A DNA stretch of 64,000 bases from Brassica napus. Taxonomy: Eukaryota > Streptophyta > Magnoliopsida > Brassicales > Brassicaceae. The DNA is taken from contig NC_063452.1 of assembly GCF_020379485.1 (NCBI RefSeq), positions 55,085,377-55,149,376 on the forward strand. Direction: 5' to 3'. Within the stretch, counting starts at the first letter, position 1; each line of letters begins with the position of its first letter. The notes beneath the pieces were generated by a model, which ran no database searches, was not told where the DNA came from, and saw only the letters and a list, made by a program, of their open reading frames with translations. Shown in pieces: positions 11,527 to 23,219 of the stretch. Made by a program: the position numbers and the translations under genes.

Positions 11527-11766
11527 TTAAACATTGTTTTTATAATTTGTGATCAAAATGTATGAATTGTGATAAAAATGAATAAAAAGTTTTTGATTAT
11601 TTTCTGAACATGAGAAGAATGGTAAGAGAAGAAGAGTTATCTGTGTTGTAGGCTCCTCAATGAACTCCTTCTTGCCTGTCTCTTGTTCCTCACCCTTGGT
11701 CGCATACACCTTCCTTTGTGCCTCGTACAGCTGATCACATAAACAAAGCTCAAAGATAAAGCTCAT
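11527..11766 (-). other. exon-like fragment of unknown origin
   Basis: The minus strand reads LYEAQRKVYATKGEEQETGK followed by KEFIEEPTTQI, with charged, protein-like composition unlike the flanking AT-rich DNA. It is followed by non-coding-looking residues to a stop. I do not recognise the family. It may be another captured exon within the 11.4-13.1 kb element. Confidence 0.25.
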
Positions 11767-12117
11767 GAAGCATCAAACTCTAGAAGACATCAATCAAAAT
11801 ATACAACAACTCTTCTACAGATCCAAACTTCAACAACTCATCTAAAGATCCAAACTTTGATTTCAAACTAACAAAAACAGAGGATTTAGATTACCTTCTT
11901 GAGTAGCTATGAAGCATCAAATTAAAAGAGAATATCTCAGATAAATCCAGAGAAAGCTCAAAGATCGAAATTTTAACAATAACTCATCTAAAAATCAAAA
12001 CTTTAACAATAATTACATCTGAAGATCAAAACTCTAACAACAACTTATCTAAACATCCAAACTTTGATCTCAATCTAACAAAAAACAGAGCATCTCGATT
12101 ATGAAGCATAAACTTTA

Positions 12118-12730
12118 ACAACAAAGTGTCCTTCTTAGTCTCGTTCTTGTCCGTAAGTTCCCATTCTTGAACCAAGAAAGGTGATGCAAAGAACTCCACA
12201 GTGAAATTATAATCCTATCGACCACACACAATTATAATCCTAACAACAAGTAATGAAACAGATTGTTGATTGCTGAAAGAAACTTACTTTGAAGACGAAA
12301 GAGTACTCAGCCTCCCAACGGAACTGATGCCGTCCATGAGCTTCAAAGACTTGACTTTTAACTTTCACTAATCCTTTAAGAATACAAACCAAAGATTCCC
12401 ACATATTCCTGTTCAGCAAATCTCCAACAAACGCAAGCCTTCTTCCTCTAATCATCTCCAGCAATTTGCCACCATTCAACCTTTAATATATAAATACATG
12501 CAACATCAACCATATAAGACGAAGTACTAGACTTTAAAGTCAAAATTAAGAGTTTTATCTTTTACCTTGGTAAAGTGCATTGCTTTGGCTTCCACTTCAA
12601 TTTCTGAAACTCAACGCCGGGTCTTCCGTTGGTTATACATGTAAACTGCTCGTCGATCAGATTACACGAACCGGGTTTGTAAAGCGGATACGTGTCGTCT
12701 TTGACCCCACTAAAGCTTGAAGCTTTTCAT
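12118..12730 (-). pseudogene. TBL (trichome birefringence-like, DUF231/PC-esterase) gene fragment
   Basis: Three exon-like pieces on the minus strand, in correct order, match plant TBL proteins of the TBL1/TBL2 type. 12720-12566 gives YPLYKPGSCNLIDEQF, then NGRPGVEFQKLKWKPK and CTLPR before a GT donor. 12479-12290 gives NGGKLLEMIRGRRLAFVGD, then LNRNMWESLVCILKG. 12205-12118 gives EFFASPFLVQEWELTDKNET. TBL proteins are Golgi polysaccharide O-acetyltransferases with a GDS catalytic motif; here GDS-LNRN reads GDL-LNRN, so the nucleophilic serine is lost. The membrane-anchor N-terminus and the C-terminal DxxH half are absent. It sits inside the putative Pack-type element. Confidence 0.8.
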
Positions 12731-13080
12731 CAAAAAAGGCTAAATTAAGAACCTTTATGATTCAATACGATTTCACCAGAGGGATTCTAAATCACAATTG
12801 ATCTAAGATAAAAATCTAAGAACCTTACTTCAGGGAAAGTAATCGACAAGATAAAAATCAGAGGGAGAGAGAGCCAGAGATCACATGGCAGATTGAGGAG
12901 GAGGACGACGGAGAACAAAGAACGAAAAAAAACTCATAGCTTTTGACACCTGTCGCATAAGATACGTCTCTTTTTTTTCTTAATTAAGAGACGTGTGTTG
13001 GGTTTATTTCTATTTTTCACTTTTTTTTTAAATTCTAATTAGATTAAGAGACACACTAAGAGACTATGACTTTTTTTTTT

Positions 13081-13830
13081 TTGAACGCAAATATCAGCTT
13101 TTGGCTATGACCAAATGAAATAATATGAAGGGACAAAAAAGGAAACCATGGGACCCAAAGACAAATCAGGGAAAAGGATGGGTTGATTTGTCAACACCCG
13201 TAACGGGTTTTGGTTGGTAAAGTGTAAACGCAGTTTTACAGAGTAGTGATTCACCATGGGATGGGGATAACGTGAAAGCTGTCAAACTCAAAACTAACAA
13301 GCCATGAACGAGTGTCGGACCTCGAGCAGCCTGTTCTCAGCCTTAGTTGTCTTCTCATTTCAACACTTACTTAGTTCTGGTTGAAATACAGATTTAATCG
13401 GATTATCGTGTACCTAAGAAAAGAAGCAAGTGTAAAAAGCAGAATACGTAGTGATAATGTGAAACTGGCGAGTTTTAAGTTAGTATAATAAAATAAAATT
13501 TAAAGAAATAAAAGCAGAATACGTATGAATGAAGCAAAATAGAGACGAAACCAAAACGCTTATTTTATAAGTTTGTGTGTTATACATTGAACACTCTCTG
13601 AATATTCATAAATTCCCCTTGTACTGCATTATTTTACAACATTATGCTTTTAATTTACTCCTTCTCTGACTTATTAGCTCGGCTTATGTAGCTCGGCTTG
13701 GACTAAACTAAACAAACAATTGTTTTATTGGAATTAATCCAATTATTTAGATCAAAGTATATTTGGTAACTACGACAATGAACTGTTTAATTTACCGTTA
13801 CTTTGTGAGAAAAAACGTGAAGTTGTTCTA
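13081..13830. other. intergenic DNA, no gene seen
   Basis: No domain, RNA gene or element end was recognised apart from the 17-bp direct repeat AAACGTGAAGTTGTTCT at 13813-13829 that recurs after the Helitron at 15731-15747. Confidence 0.5.
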
Positions 13831-13847
13831 TCTTTATTCCTTCCGTA

Positions 13848-15723
13848 TCTTTATATATAAAATAGACTTTTTCCCTTCTTCCGACAAGTGGCAGGGGGGT
13901 TTGCTGCCACGTGTCATCTTTTTGTCTTTTTACATTTTAGATCCTTCTTCTTTTAGATTATTGCAATTTGGTTCACTATTTTCTAATTATACATTATCTA
14001 ATCCTTCTCACACTAACCATCATCATTTGAATTTTGCTAATATATTTTAATCTATTTTATTGTTCAAAAAATTGCAAAACGAATAAAGAAATAAGTAAAA
14101 AAATATAAATGTACTTTAAATATTTAATTTATTCGCAGCTAAAAATAACATAAACTTTCGTTATTTTATTATTTTTTACTATTTTCTATTATTTCATTTA
14201 CAACTATATATTTATCTTAATATTAACCAAACTAAAGCAGAACACATAATTTAAACATAAAACCACCATAATCCCAGAGAAAAAAAATGCCAAAGAAACA
14301 CTAACTCAATAAAGGTCCAGAGCTCAAAGGCGATCAAGAACGAAAACTAACTTACCCCACTTTATCATAGAGTATCTTGGCCAGAACAATCAAAAGTCAG
14401 TAAAATGTAGAAATATAATCTTCAGATAAAGCAATCCCTCGAACACAAATGAGCGTGATCAAGGACCAATGCAAAGAACCAAGAAAGCGGGTTAGAGTAA
14501 GAATAATCAACAGAAGGCCAAAATCACCACGAAGCAGGAAGAAACATACATAACAAACGATAAGCACAACCACCAGCTAAGAGGTAAGAAGCATCTCACA
14601 AACTAAACAAGCACAAACAAGACGCCTATGTCGGGGAAGAACCACAAAATTCTGGATAGAAGGGACCAAAGCTCCAAGAGTCTAATATCACACATTTATA
14701 CTAAGGGAAGAAGAGAACAACATGAGTGAGGGAGAAATGAAGCCAACCCCCGAGAAACATGAGTCCAGACTTGAGACCAGAAACAATCTTCCAAATCTAC
14801 AGAGCATACTCGGAGGAGAACACTATCCAAACCTAGAGTGGCAAACATGGCGAAAGAGAGAGAGAGTCACAGAGACGCAAGCAGGGTTGAAAGCTGCAAC
14901 GAGATGAAAGAACATAGCTGGAAGGGTAGACAAAACGAAATCATCAAATCGTGGAGCCATCCTCGAGCTATAGAAGTCAGATCACCAAAAACCATATCTT
15001 GAAAACCAAGACGAGAGGGGAGTAACAATGGTAAGCCAACGACGAAGAAAACAACTTCAAAGACGACTAAACTCTGACTCAACCCAAAGAGATGCAGTTC
15101 CTAACATCAGCTAAAATCTAAGGAAGAAGATGAGCATCCAATATTGCATGGAGTAGCCTAAAATGATGCGAGAAACAACCGCACAACTGGGAACTCCTAA
15201 ACCCGATCTACAATAAATACCAAAAATCTCAAGGTGAAGAAGGCGATAAAAAACAAGAGCATGAGGTGAGTCTTTTTTGGTGATGATGAGAAACACCGCA
15301 TACTAGAAACGTAAAGAAAATACATAGATGTTGAAGGCTCAATGTAAAAATATGGGAAAAAACGAAAACATCTTGAAAGTTATAATGTTCAAAAATATAA
15401 AAAAAATTAAAAGAAAATTTTGACGCTGAAACCGTAAATCTTAGAATCAACAAATGCATAAATGCAAAGTTATTGAAATTCAATATATTTTTATATTAGA
15501 GGCTCACTTCACTGCTAACAAATACTATACAGACAAAACACATTATTAAAGAAACAAAGACAAAATATATTAACATATCACTATTACTACTACATAACAC
15601 AATAAAAACACCAAATAACATTCTTAACAAATAAAAGTGATCACATAATTACATTATCCAAAAAATCATACTTTTAACAACAATAAAACAATATTCCGCG
15701 CGAAGCGCGGACACCCCCCTAGT
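13848..15723 (+). mobile_element. non-autonomous Helitron
   Basis: The right end has the Helitron signature: a GC-rich hairpin CCGCGC-GAA-GCGCGG at 15696-15710, then CTAGT at 15719-15723. A plausible 5' end is the TC of TCTTTATATATAAAATAG at 13848, preceded by A; an alternative A|TC start is at 13831. No Rep, helicase or RPA coding sequence is seen inside, so it would depend on another element. The interior 14.3-15.5 kb contains purine-rich sequence with no recognisable gene. The base after CTAGT is A rather than the usual T. Confidence 0.65.
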
Positions 15724-17285
15724 AAAGTATAAACGTGAAGTTGTTCTTTCTCTAGTAACCATTCAAAACGTAAAAAGTAAAAGACTACATATCATTATGG
15801 CATAAGAATAGATGTGGAATCTGATTAGTAATTGTACACACATTGTCCACAATATGATCTGACTGATTTTAATATGTCTTTCTTAATATTTTGTATAAGA
15901 TACCGAGTAGATTGAAATACTACTTTATCATATCTTTTTATGAGCCTAGAGCGAAATGAATATCTGGTTATGTAAAGAACTTAATTATGTGAGATTCCTT
16001 TTACGTCTTTAAATAGTGAGTTTATTAGATACGGTTCAGCTAAGAACATCTCAAATGACTTTCTATACTCCAAAGTATTTTTTGCATAAAAAATAGTAGG
16101 ATTTATCTCTAATAATTTACTTTATATTTCACTCTAATTATTAAAAAAATAGATTCTATTACTTTTTATGACTAATAAATTTTATAAATAAAATTTATAA
16201 TTTGGTCTCATATATTTTATTTTTCGTAAATTATTATTTTATATTAAATATTTACTATATTAATAATTACATTACTTAATATAAAACAAACAAGCATACA
16301 ATAAAAATATCATTTGAATATTCAAAACAAGAATGAACTCAAAGAAGAAAACAAATATTTTGTTTTGTAATTTGAATTCAATGCAAGATCAAAATGTCTG
16401 TGCAAATTTTTAGGCGGAACAAATATATTTTTTACAAAAAGAAATGATCAACAATATGATAATAAAGTAAAGTAGTCATGGCTTAGCGGTTTGCGTCCTT
16501 TTTTTAAAAAAAAAAAACAATATGATAATAAAAAACTCTTCCGTCTACCTTATTTGAAATATATTTAAATAATTTTGGTGGATGTGGAAACAATTTACCA
16601 AAATATTAAATTATTATTATCTATGGTTATGTTGCTTATTTCAATTTTAATATTTATTTTATTTGGATAATCTTATAAAATTTTATATGTTTCGAGTGTT
16701 TTATCTTTAAATAATTTTTTAGTTCAAATTTGAAAAATAAACTACATATGCCTTATAAATGCTATACAAAAATGACAGTAAGCATCAGAAGTATATATAT
16801 TAAGTTAAACGTAATTATGTGATGTGTTGTTTCAATAATTAAATAATATAAAGAGTTATAAATAAAATATTTAAATAAAGGAATAAATTATAAAGAAAAA
16901 AATATATATTCTAAACTAGAGTAAAAATAGAGTTATTCTAAATATTGAGTAATCTTACCCATTACTCAATTTTAGAGTAAAATATATATTATGACTAGAG
17001 AATATTTTGCTCTATAATAAAGCTTAGTGTAAAAATAGAACGGGTTAGAAATGTTTTTAGAGCATTTCTAACTTCACTCAATTTTTCACGTCATGTAATT
17101 TAGAATAATTATTTTATGGTTATACTTAATTTTCTATTCCATAACAAATTAAAAATAAATTTACTCTATAAATAAAATAAAATATTTATTTTTTTTGTTC
17201 ATTGCTCCATTTTCACTCTAAAATATATATTTTAGTAGGGTTAAAATAAACCTCAACTTTATTATAGACTTAAGGGTCTGACAGG
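15724..17285. other. AT-rich intergenic DNA, no gene seen
   Basis: Highly AT-rich, repetitive in texture, with blocks such as TAGAGTAAAATATATATT recurring in both orientations near 16920-17240, perhaps remnants of small MITEs. No supported gene. Confidence 0.5.
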
Positions 17286-17850
17286 TATAACCGCAGCGGT
17301 TGCGGTTGCGGCTGCGGGAGTTTGGGGATGCGGATGATTGCGGTTTTAAGATATTTGTACGACTGGTACTGCGGTTAGAAATTGGTGCGTTTGCGGGATA
17401 CTTATGACTGGTTAGCCACCAAATACAACATCAGTTAAATAATAAATTAACAATATTTACATTTTATATAATTATAAATATAATAAACATCATAATATTA
17501 TAATAAACATAAATTTTTTTGTTTTAATTTGGTTCAAAATTATAGAAAATATTTTATTCTAAAAATTTATAATATAAATCAAAATATAATAGATATATTT
17601 TAGTATTTCTATTATTTCAATTTTAAATTTAAATTTAAATTTAAATTTTTATTTTTGTATTTATATTGTTTTTGAAAAACGAAAAAGAAATTTTACCCTT
17701 CCGCAACCGCTAGAACCAGCTTTTGAATTTAAGAGGTTTAGAACAATTTAGAGCGGTTTGAGTGATTGTTGCAAAACACCAACAACCGGTAGTAACCGCA
17801 AAAGTTGTGTTTGCAGGTGGTAGCTAGCGGAAAAACCATTATGCCTTACT
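17286..17850. repeat. MITE-like segment with GC-rich ends (hAT-like?)
   Basis: The left end is dense in CCGCAGCGGTTGCGGTTGCG and the right end carries CCGCAACCGCTAGAACC and GCAGGTGGTAGCTAGCGG around an AT-rich core. GC-rich ends around an AT core suggest a non-autonomous DNA transposon. The terminal inverted repeats are imperfect (GGTATAACCGC against GGTTTTTCCGC), so class is uncertain. The right half is shared with segment C at 56.1-56.55 kb. Confidence 0.35.
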
Positions 17851-19666
17851 CCATTTTGAAAAGGAAATAGAGAAATACATCGCATATGCCGTAACACGTG
17901 GAGTCATCGTAATGAATTGATTTGCTAATTTGTTACTTTGACTTAAAGTGAATTTCCTTGTATAACCATTATATTTTTTTTTGTATGGATCTGATTTGTG
18001 AACAGTAACAAAACGAAAGTACAAAGAGATTAACAATCTGCCAATACTAGATGAATCTATGATACTTCAGCTGGTGAGCTGTTCGAGTCTGGCTAAGATT
18101 CAGTAGTGTTAAATTTGATAATCCATAAAATGTAAATATCAATTTTACATATGTGTGATGATGTTAAATATCACATGGTCTCTAGTATATATGGGAAAGG
18201 GCAGGAAAAAATGAATGAAGTAACTTAAAACACAACTAATTTTCATCTTTCTTGTTTTGATTAATACTCCTTGTATACCCAATCATGATTAATTTAATTT
18301 TACGATTCAAATAGATTTTTCTTTTTTTAAGAAAGAAAGTGATTCAATTAGATAATGACCATCTAGATATTCACGTATAGTAGTAATAGTTTGTCACAAT
18401 AATATCATTCCACGCATGGCTCGTTATTTTAATCATTAACAATTATACTCTATTTATGTATATTTATTTCATTTCATATAAAAGTCACCATGGATCAAGG
18501 TTTAATGATAATAAGTAACTAGTTAGTTGTTCAAAAAAAAAAACTAACTAGTTCATTTACTCCATAATTGGAGGGACTTCGATGCTTATCCAGTTAACCT
18601 AGTCCTATTTAGACCCAAAAAACGTAGTCCATTTTTTTTTTGGTAATCACCTAGTCCATTTTTAACAACATTTCAAGAATAAACAAATTTTAAGCAATGA
18701 CGTAGAAAAAACTATGTTCCCTTGCGGAAACTATTTTCTATTGAACTAATAGTGTGAAAAGTTGATTTTTCGCACTATCACGAGACTGGTAACGTTTTGA
18801 ATCAAACTATATCCATATTAAACATTTGTTTAAGTTTGGGGGAACCAACGAGATAAACATTAGAAACTAACTCTATATAAAAAAAATCTATAAAATAAAC
18901 ATAGTTTCTGATTTAATTACAAATACTAGCCCGGCATTGTAAATTATTGAACCCAACTGTACATGCTTTGTTACCAGTTGTTGAAGTTATCTTAAATAAT
19001 TGAGTGAAACTAATTAATAGTGTAGTATAGATTTAGTAAAAGTTAAATTGAAACCGTGGGCCCAGACCCCACCAGATTAAAATGACAACTGATTAAAAGA
19101 AAGAGACCTGTTAGAAAATCAGGCATAAGAACATGGTTTTCAGATCATAATTAGTTTGTCTTAATGGAAAATAAAGAGATTAACATTATAAAAACCTGAT
19201 ATCAAACAAAATTAATAATAACTGAGATTGTAAGAATAATGGAACAAGAAATAAAGGAGGAAAAGTAAGCATATAAAAACTTAATTCTAGTATTCAGTTA
19301 CCAAACATCTATCTCTAAGTTTAAGTCTTCTACGCATATATTATTATTGCCATTGGTCTCAAAATCCTAAATGTGTAAACATAGCATGAAACACTCCTCT
19401 CCCCATGTCTTAGGTTTTTTTTTCCTTTTGACTTTTATTAAAATAATACTTAAAATATTCTATTTTCTTCCAATAAAGATTTCTGTAATATTTTGCAACT
19501 TAACTCATATATTCAACAATGTAACCACTACGTGTGAATATTGTGCTGGTTGATATAGATATCCTTATTTATATCAGACATGCTGATATGTTGGGTAAGT
19601 TGTTGAATCTAAACGCATTGGTAATTTATAATAGTAGCAGATGATTTGAAAACCTAACAAGATATA
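17415..19666. repeat. segment A of a three-copy dispersed duplication
   Basis: 17415-18510 is nearly identical to 56105-57736 apart from two insertions in the latter, and 18446-19666 is nearly identical to 26844-27757 apart from about 300 bp (18912-19211) missing from the latter. Shared landmarks include TCACCATGGATCAA, CTTTAAGTCTTCT-type sequence and GTAACCACTACGTGTGAA. No gene is recognised in it. Segment A stops exactly at the left terminus of a CACTA element. Confidence 0.9.
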
Positions 19667-19675
19667 CACTACAAG

Positions 19676-20130
19676 AAAACAACAAGGATTCTAAGGGAAA
19701 AAATCGTCGGAATTTCGTCGGAATATCGTTATTCCGACGACATACCGACGAAACAAGTCCTCGAAAATAATTCCTCGGAATTTCTTCTTTCCTCGGAAAT
19801 CCCTCGGAAATTTTCGACGGAATTCCGAGGAACCAAATTTCCGAGGAAATTCCGAGGATCACTAGTTTGTCGGAAATCTCCTCGGAATATACCGAGGGAG
19901 AACTTCGTCGGGATATTTCCTCGGAATTCATCGATCGATGCGTTTTTGGACATATACACATCGATCGATCGGAATATTCCGAGGAAAATGTCCCTCGGAA
20001 TATACTGAGGAACCGTTCCCTCGGTATATTCCGAGGAAAGGTTTCCCTCGGTATATTCCGAACGTTTTTTTATAAACAGATCGATCGATGGATTTATGTC
20101 CAAAAACGCATCGATCGATCAAGTAAAAAA
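19676..20130. repeat. left subterminal repeats of the second CACTA element
   Basis: Dozens of overlapping TTCCGAGGAA/TTCCTCGGAA and CGTCGGAATT motifs in both orientations, with four ATCGATCGAT clusters at about 19930, 19962, 20080 and 20108. The same two motif families reappear on the other side of the element's gene. Confidence 0.8.
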
Positions 20131-20300
20131 TGTAATGAATTTCCTCGGAATGTAAAAAATATTAATTTTTTTAAAAAAATAAAATTTTTGAAATCTAAAT
20201 TCGAAAATATAAAATTAAAATTAAAATTGAAATCATATTAATTAATATTCAAAGTTTCACAAATAAAAATAAAACATTCCGAGTTTTTGGAAAAAAAAAA

Positions 20301-22464
20301 CTACAGGTCTGGCACGTCCGGGAACACCTCGTTCGGGTACATCCTCTGCATCATCTCCATCATTTGCTCGTTCAGCCTCCTCTGTGCCTCATAGCCCGCC
20401 TGTTGAGCCGCCATCAGGGTCTCCAACAAAGATATGCGATCATCCTTGTCCTTCAACTGAGCCGTAAGTACTTCTGGATCAACAAAGGGCGGTGGTGCAG
20501 AAGAAGGAGGAACCGACCAGGTGCGACGACCCAAACCGACCAAACGTCCCTTCTTCTTTGGAACCGACTGAATAGAAAATAGCCAAATTTACAAATTTAA
20601 ACCAAGAAATAAATGAACTGAACTTTTAAAAAAAAAGAACTTACGGATTCAACGATTTCGTTGATTCGAAACCGGGACAAGTTGGTCGAAGCCGTCGAAG
20701 CGTCATCCTCGGTTTGAAGCTGAGACACTTCGTCTACCACCTGAGTTTGGACCAGGTCGACCACGTCCCTCACAAGACCGTCATCAATCTGGCCGGTCTT
20801 CTTGTTGGTATACGCCCTCCTCATTAGGGCGAGATCATCAACCGGCTCGCCATCATTTTCTTCCGCCTTGAAAAAAACATAAATTAAAGAAACATTAGAA
20901 ATTAGAAGAATGCACAATAAATTAAATTCTGAAACTCAAATAATTGAAGAAAAAGCGGTTGAACTTACCATGCGATCTCCCAGAGTGGAAATAGATTGAG
21001 CACCCAAGTTATGCTTGTAGATGCCCTTCCCTTTACGGTCGCTCCTGCGGTTGGTGGAGTTGGTGGAAGAAGTTTTTTTCGTCTCTTCCTTATCCCAATG
21101 CGCACACAACTCCTTCCAGACTGTGTCGTTCATCGACTTTGGGACCTTTTAATAAAAAAAAAAAATAGTTTAATAAATTAAAAAATTGTTTAATAAATTA
21201 AAAAATTGTTTAATAAACTAAATCGAACCTTATTGATTTCCCACTTCTTCTTCCACTCGTGGATCTGCTTCCCATAGTTGTCCATAACTTTATGGACGAA
21301 GTGGTGATAGATAAAGAGCGTCTCATCGGAATTCCAGTTGAACTCTTGCTGGAAAAAAACACAATTAGTAGAAAATTTATATTAAAGATTAAAAATATAA
21401 GTAAAAAATTAGAATACTTACCGCAAACTGACGAAACCACAGAACCTGCTTGTCGGTAGGGAAGTGAGTGAAAGTCGGATGTCCCCTGTCGAGGGCCGAG
21501 TACATCATACGGTTGATCCATGCGCTGATCCCGTTCCCGGATCGGTTGAACCGAATAAAAAGAACAAACGGTTAATAATGAATCCAAATTTAAAGAAAAA
21601 AAATGTTTAATTACCATGTTTGACCCCGTCCATGTGGATACGGAAGATGGTCACGACCGGGCTGTTGAACCAACTCCGCAACACTCATCACTCCCGGAGG
21701 ACCCGGAGGAACAGGAGCGGATGCAGCAGCGGGAGCGAGAGGAGCAGGAGCGGGTGCAGCAGAGGGAGATGTATGGTTGGAGCTGTGCGGTGAAGGGGAA
21801 TCCTGAAAATGGCTGGAATCCCGAGACTGGCTCCCCGTACCACCACGACCACGACGCTGTCGAGGCCGGGTCTGATCATCATGAGACCTGTAAATTAAAA
21901 ATATATATTTAATAAATACAGAAATATATAAATTAATTTTTTAAAAAAAAAATCCCAAATAATTTAATCACAAAAAAAGATTTATATATATTAAAAAAAA
22001 TTTAATAAATATATAAAAATAGTTCTAATAAACAAAAAATAGTCTTAGTAAATAAAAAATAGATTAATAATTACAAAAAATAGTTTTAATAATAATATAT
22101 ATATATATATATTAAAAATATTTTTAAATCCCAAATAATAGTTTTTAATCACAAAAAAAGTTTTATAGATATTTAAAATGTTTTGTAAAATCCAAAAAAT
22201 CGAATTTATATAGAAAAATCGTTTTGTAAAATACAAAAATAGATTTTATATACAAAAATCGATTTTATAAATACAAAAAAATAAAAAAAATTATAAAAAA
22301 ATTCTAAATCAATTCAACAAAACAAATTATTCAACCAAATCACAATTCTAAACCTATTATACAACCAAATCACAATCCTAACCAATCACCCTAACAAAAA
22401 TCTATCAAAACTACACAAAAACCTAACAAATAGAACCTAAGAGAGTGGGATAGGGTCCTTACAT
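20301..22464 (-). CDS. CACTA accessory protein (Transposase_24/Ptta-like), open when spliced
   Basis: Exons on the minus strand: ending 22463 (with the AT of the start codon at 22464-22463), 21887-21615, about 21524-21422, 21348-21229, 21145-20969, 20866-20645 and 20567-20301. Exon 1 ends AT|GTAAGG and exon 2 begins AG|GTCTCAT, so the ATG is split by the first intron. The N-terminus is Gln/Arg/Pro-rich, followed by a middle region with [17 protein letters not shown] and [19 protein letters not shown], and a coiled-coil-like C-terminus ([20 protein letters not shown]). The best-fitting third-exon border (21551) has no AG; the next AG, at 21526-21525, keeps the frame at the cost of nine codons and gives about 387 residues. 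It likely binds element ends. Confidence 0.65.
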
Positions 22465-22592
22465 GATTTGTGTAAGAGAAGGGGGAGATCGCCGGAGATA
22501 TCGTCGGATTTCAGGGGGAAATCGACGGAGAGAAGAGAGGAGTCGCGCAGAGGAAGAAGAGAGAAATGGGGAAGAAGAAGGGGCTCGTGGTT

Positions 22593-22600
22593 ATAAAACC
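22593..22600 (-). promoter_or_regulatory. TATA-like box of the CACTA accessory gene
   Basis: Minus-strand TTTTATAA lies about 130 bp upstream of the split start codon, with a GA/CT-rich leader between. Position is plausible for the transcript of the accessory gene. Confidence 0.4.
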
Positions 22601-22609
22601 TAGGGTCCG

Positions 22610-23215
22610 ACGGACATTTTCCGTCGGAATTCCGTCGGAATTATAATTTCAATTTTCGCGAAATATTTGCCCGGTAAAATGAAAATATTCCGAGGAAATT
22701 CCGACGGATAGTAAAATATCCGTCGGAATTTCCTCGGAATTTCCTCGGAATATTCCGAGGAAATACCGAGGAACTAGTGTTTGGGGTTTCAAAACATCAA
22801 TTTTTTTTGCCGTATTTCATTTTTTATACAATTGTAATGCATACCATTGAGGATTCTTTGTATAGATGAGCATAAGCCATGAAATAACAAATTTCAAAAC
22901 TAATTGAAAGTATTCCCTTTACCGTTCATTAAAAGGTATAAGTGTTTCTCTTATGTTGTGGGATTTCGTTAATACAATCGGAAAAGTGTTAATTATACGG
23001 TAAAGAACAAATTTGACTTCATAATGAACGTAAGACACTTAATAAGGGTTATATATGTGTTATTCAAACCGCAAAACGTTGTTTTCGGTTTAAAAACCCT
23101 ATTTTCTCGGAATTTCCTCGGATTATTCCGAGGAAATTCCGAGGAAACCCTCTTCTTCCTCGGAATTCCGTCGTAATATTCCGAGGAAATTCAGAGGAAC
23201 TAGTGTTTGGGGTTT
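22610..23215. repeat. internal/right subterminal repeats of the second CACTA element
   Basis: CCGTCGGAATT and TTCCTCGGAATATTCCGAGG motifs cluster at 22610-22780 and again at 23100-23200. Each cluster ends in GAACTAGTGTTTGGGGTTTC, so the two ends are direct duplicates enclosing about 330 bp of AT-rich DNA without a gene. Confidence 0.75.
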
Positions 23216-23219
23216 CAAT

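Larger units (their letters stand above)
11393..13080. mobile_element. putative PIF/Harbinger-like element carrying a gene fragment (Pack type)
   Basis: The left end GAGCATGATTAACCC follows TTA, the same terminus and target trinucleotide as the complete small MITE at 26514-26730. The right side near 12960-13075 contains related TCTCTTAAT-type sequence in the opposite orientation, but the terminal GGGTTAATCATGCTC is not present, so the right border is lost or diverged. Between them lies a broken host gene (TBL-like) in minus orientation. The call is an inference from one good end. Confidence 0.45.

Noticed and set aside
22772..22790. GAACTAGTGTTTGG as the right terminus of the second CACTA element
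   Set aside because: It lacks TTTTCTTGTAGTG and appears twice (also at 23202), so it is an internal repeat.
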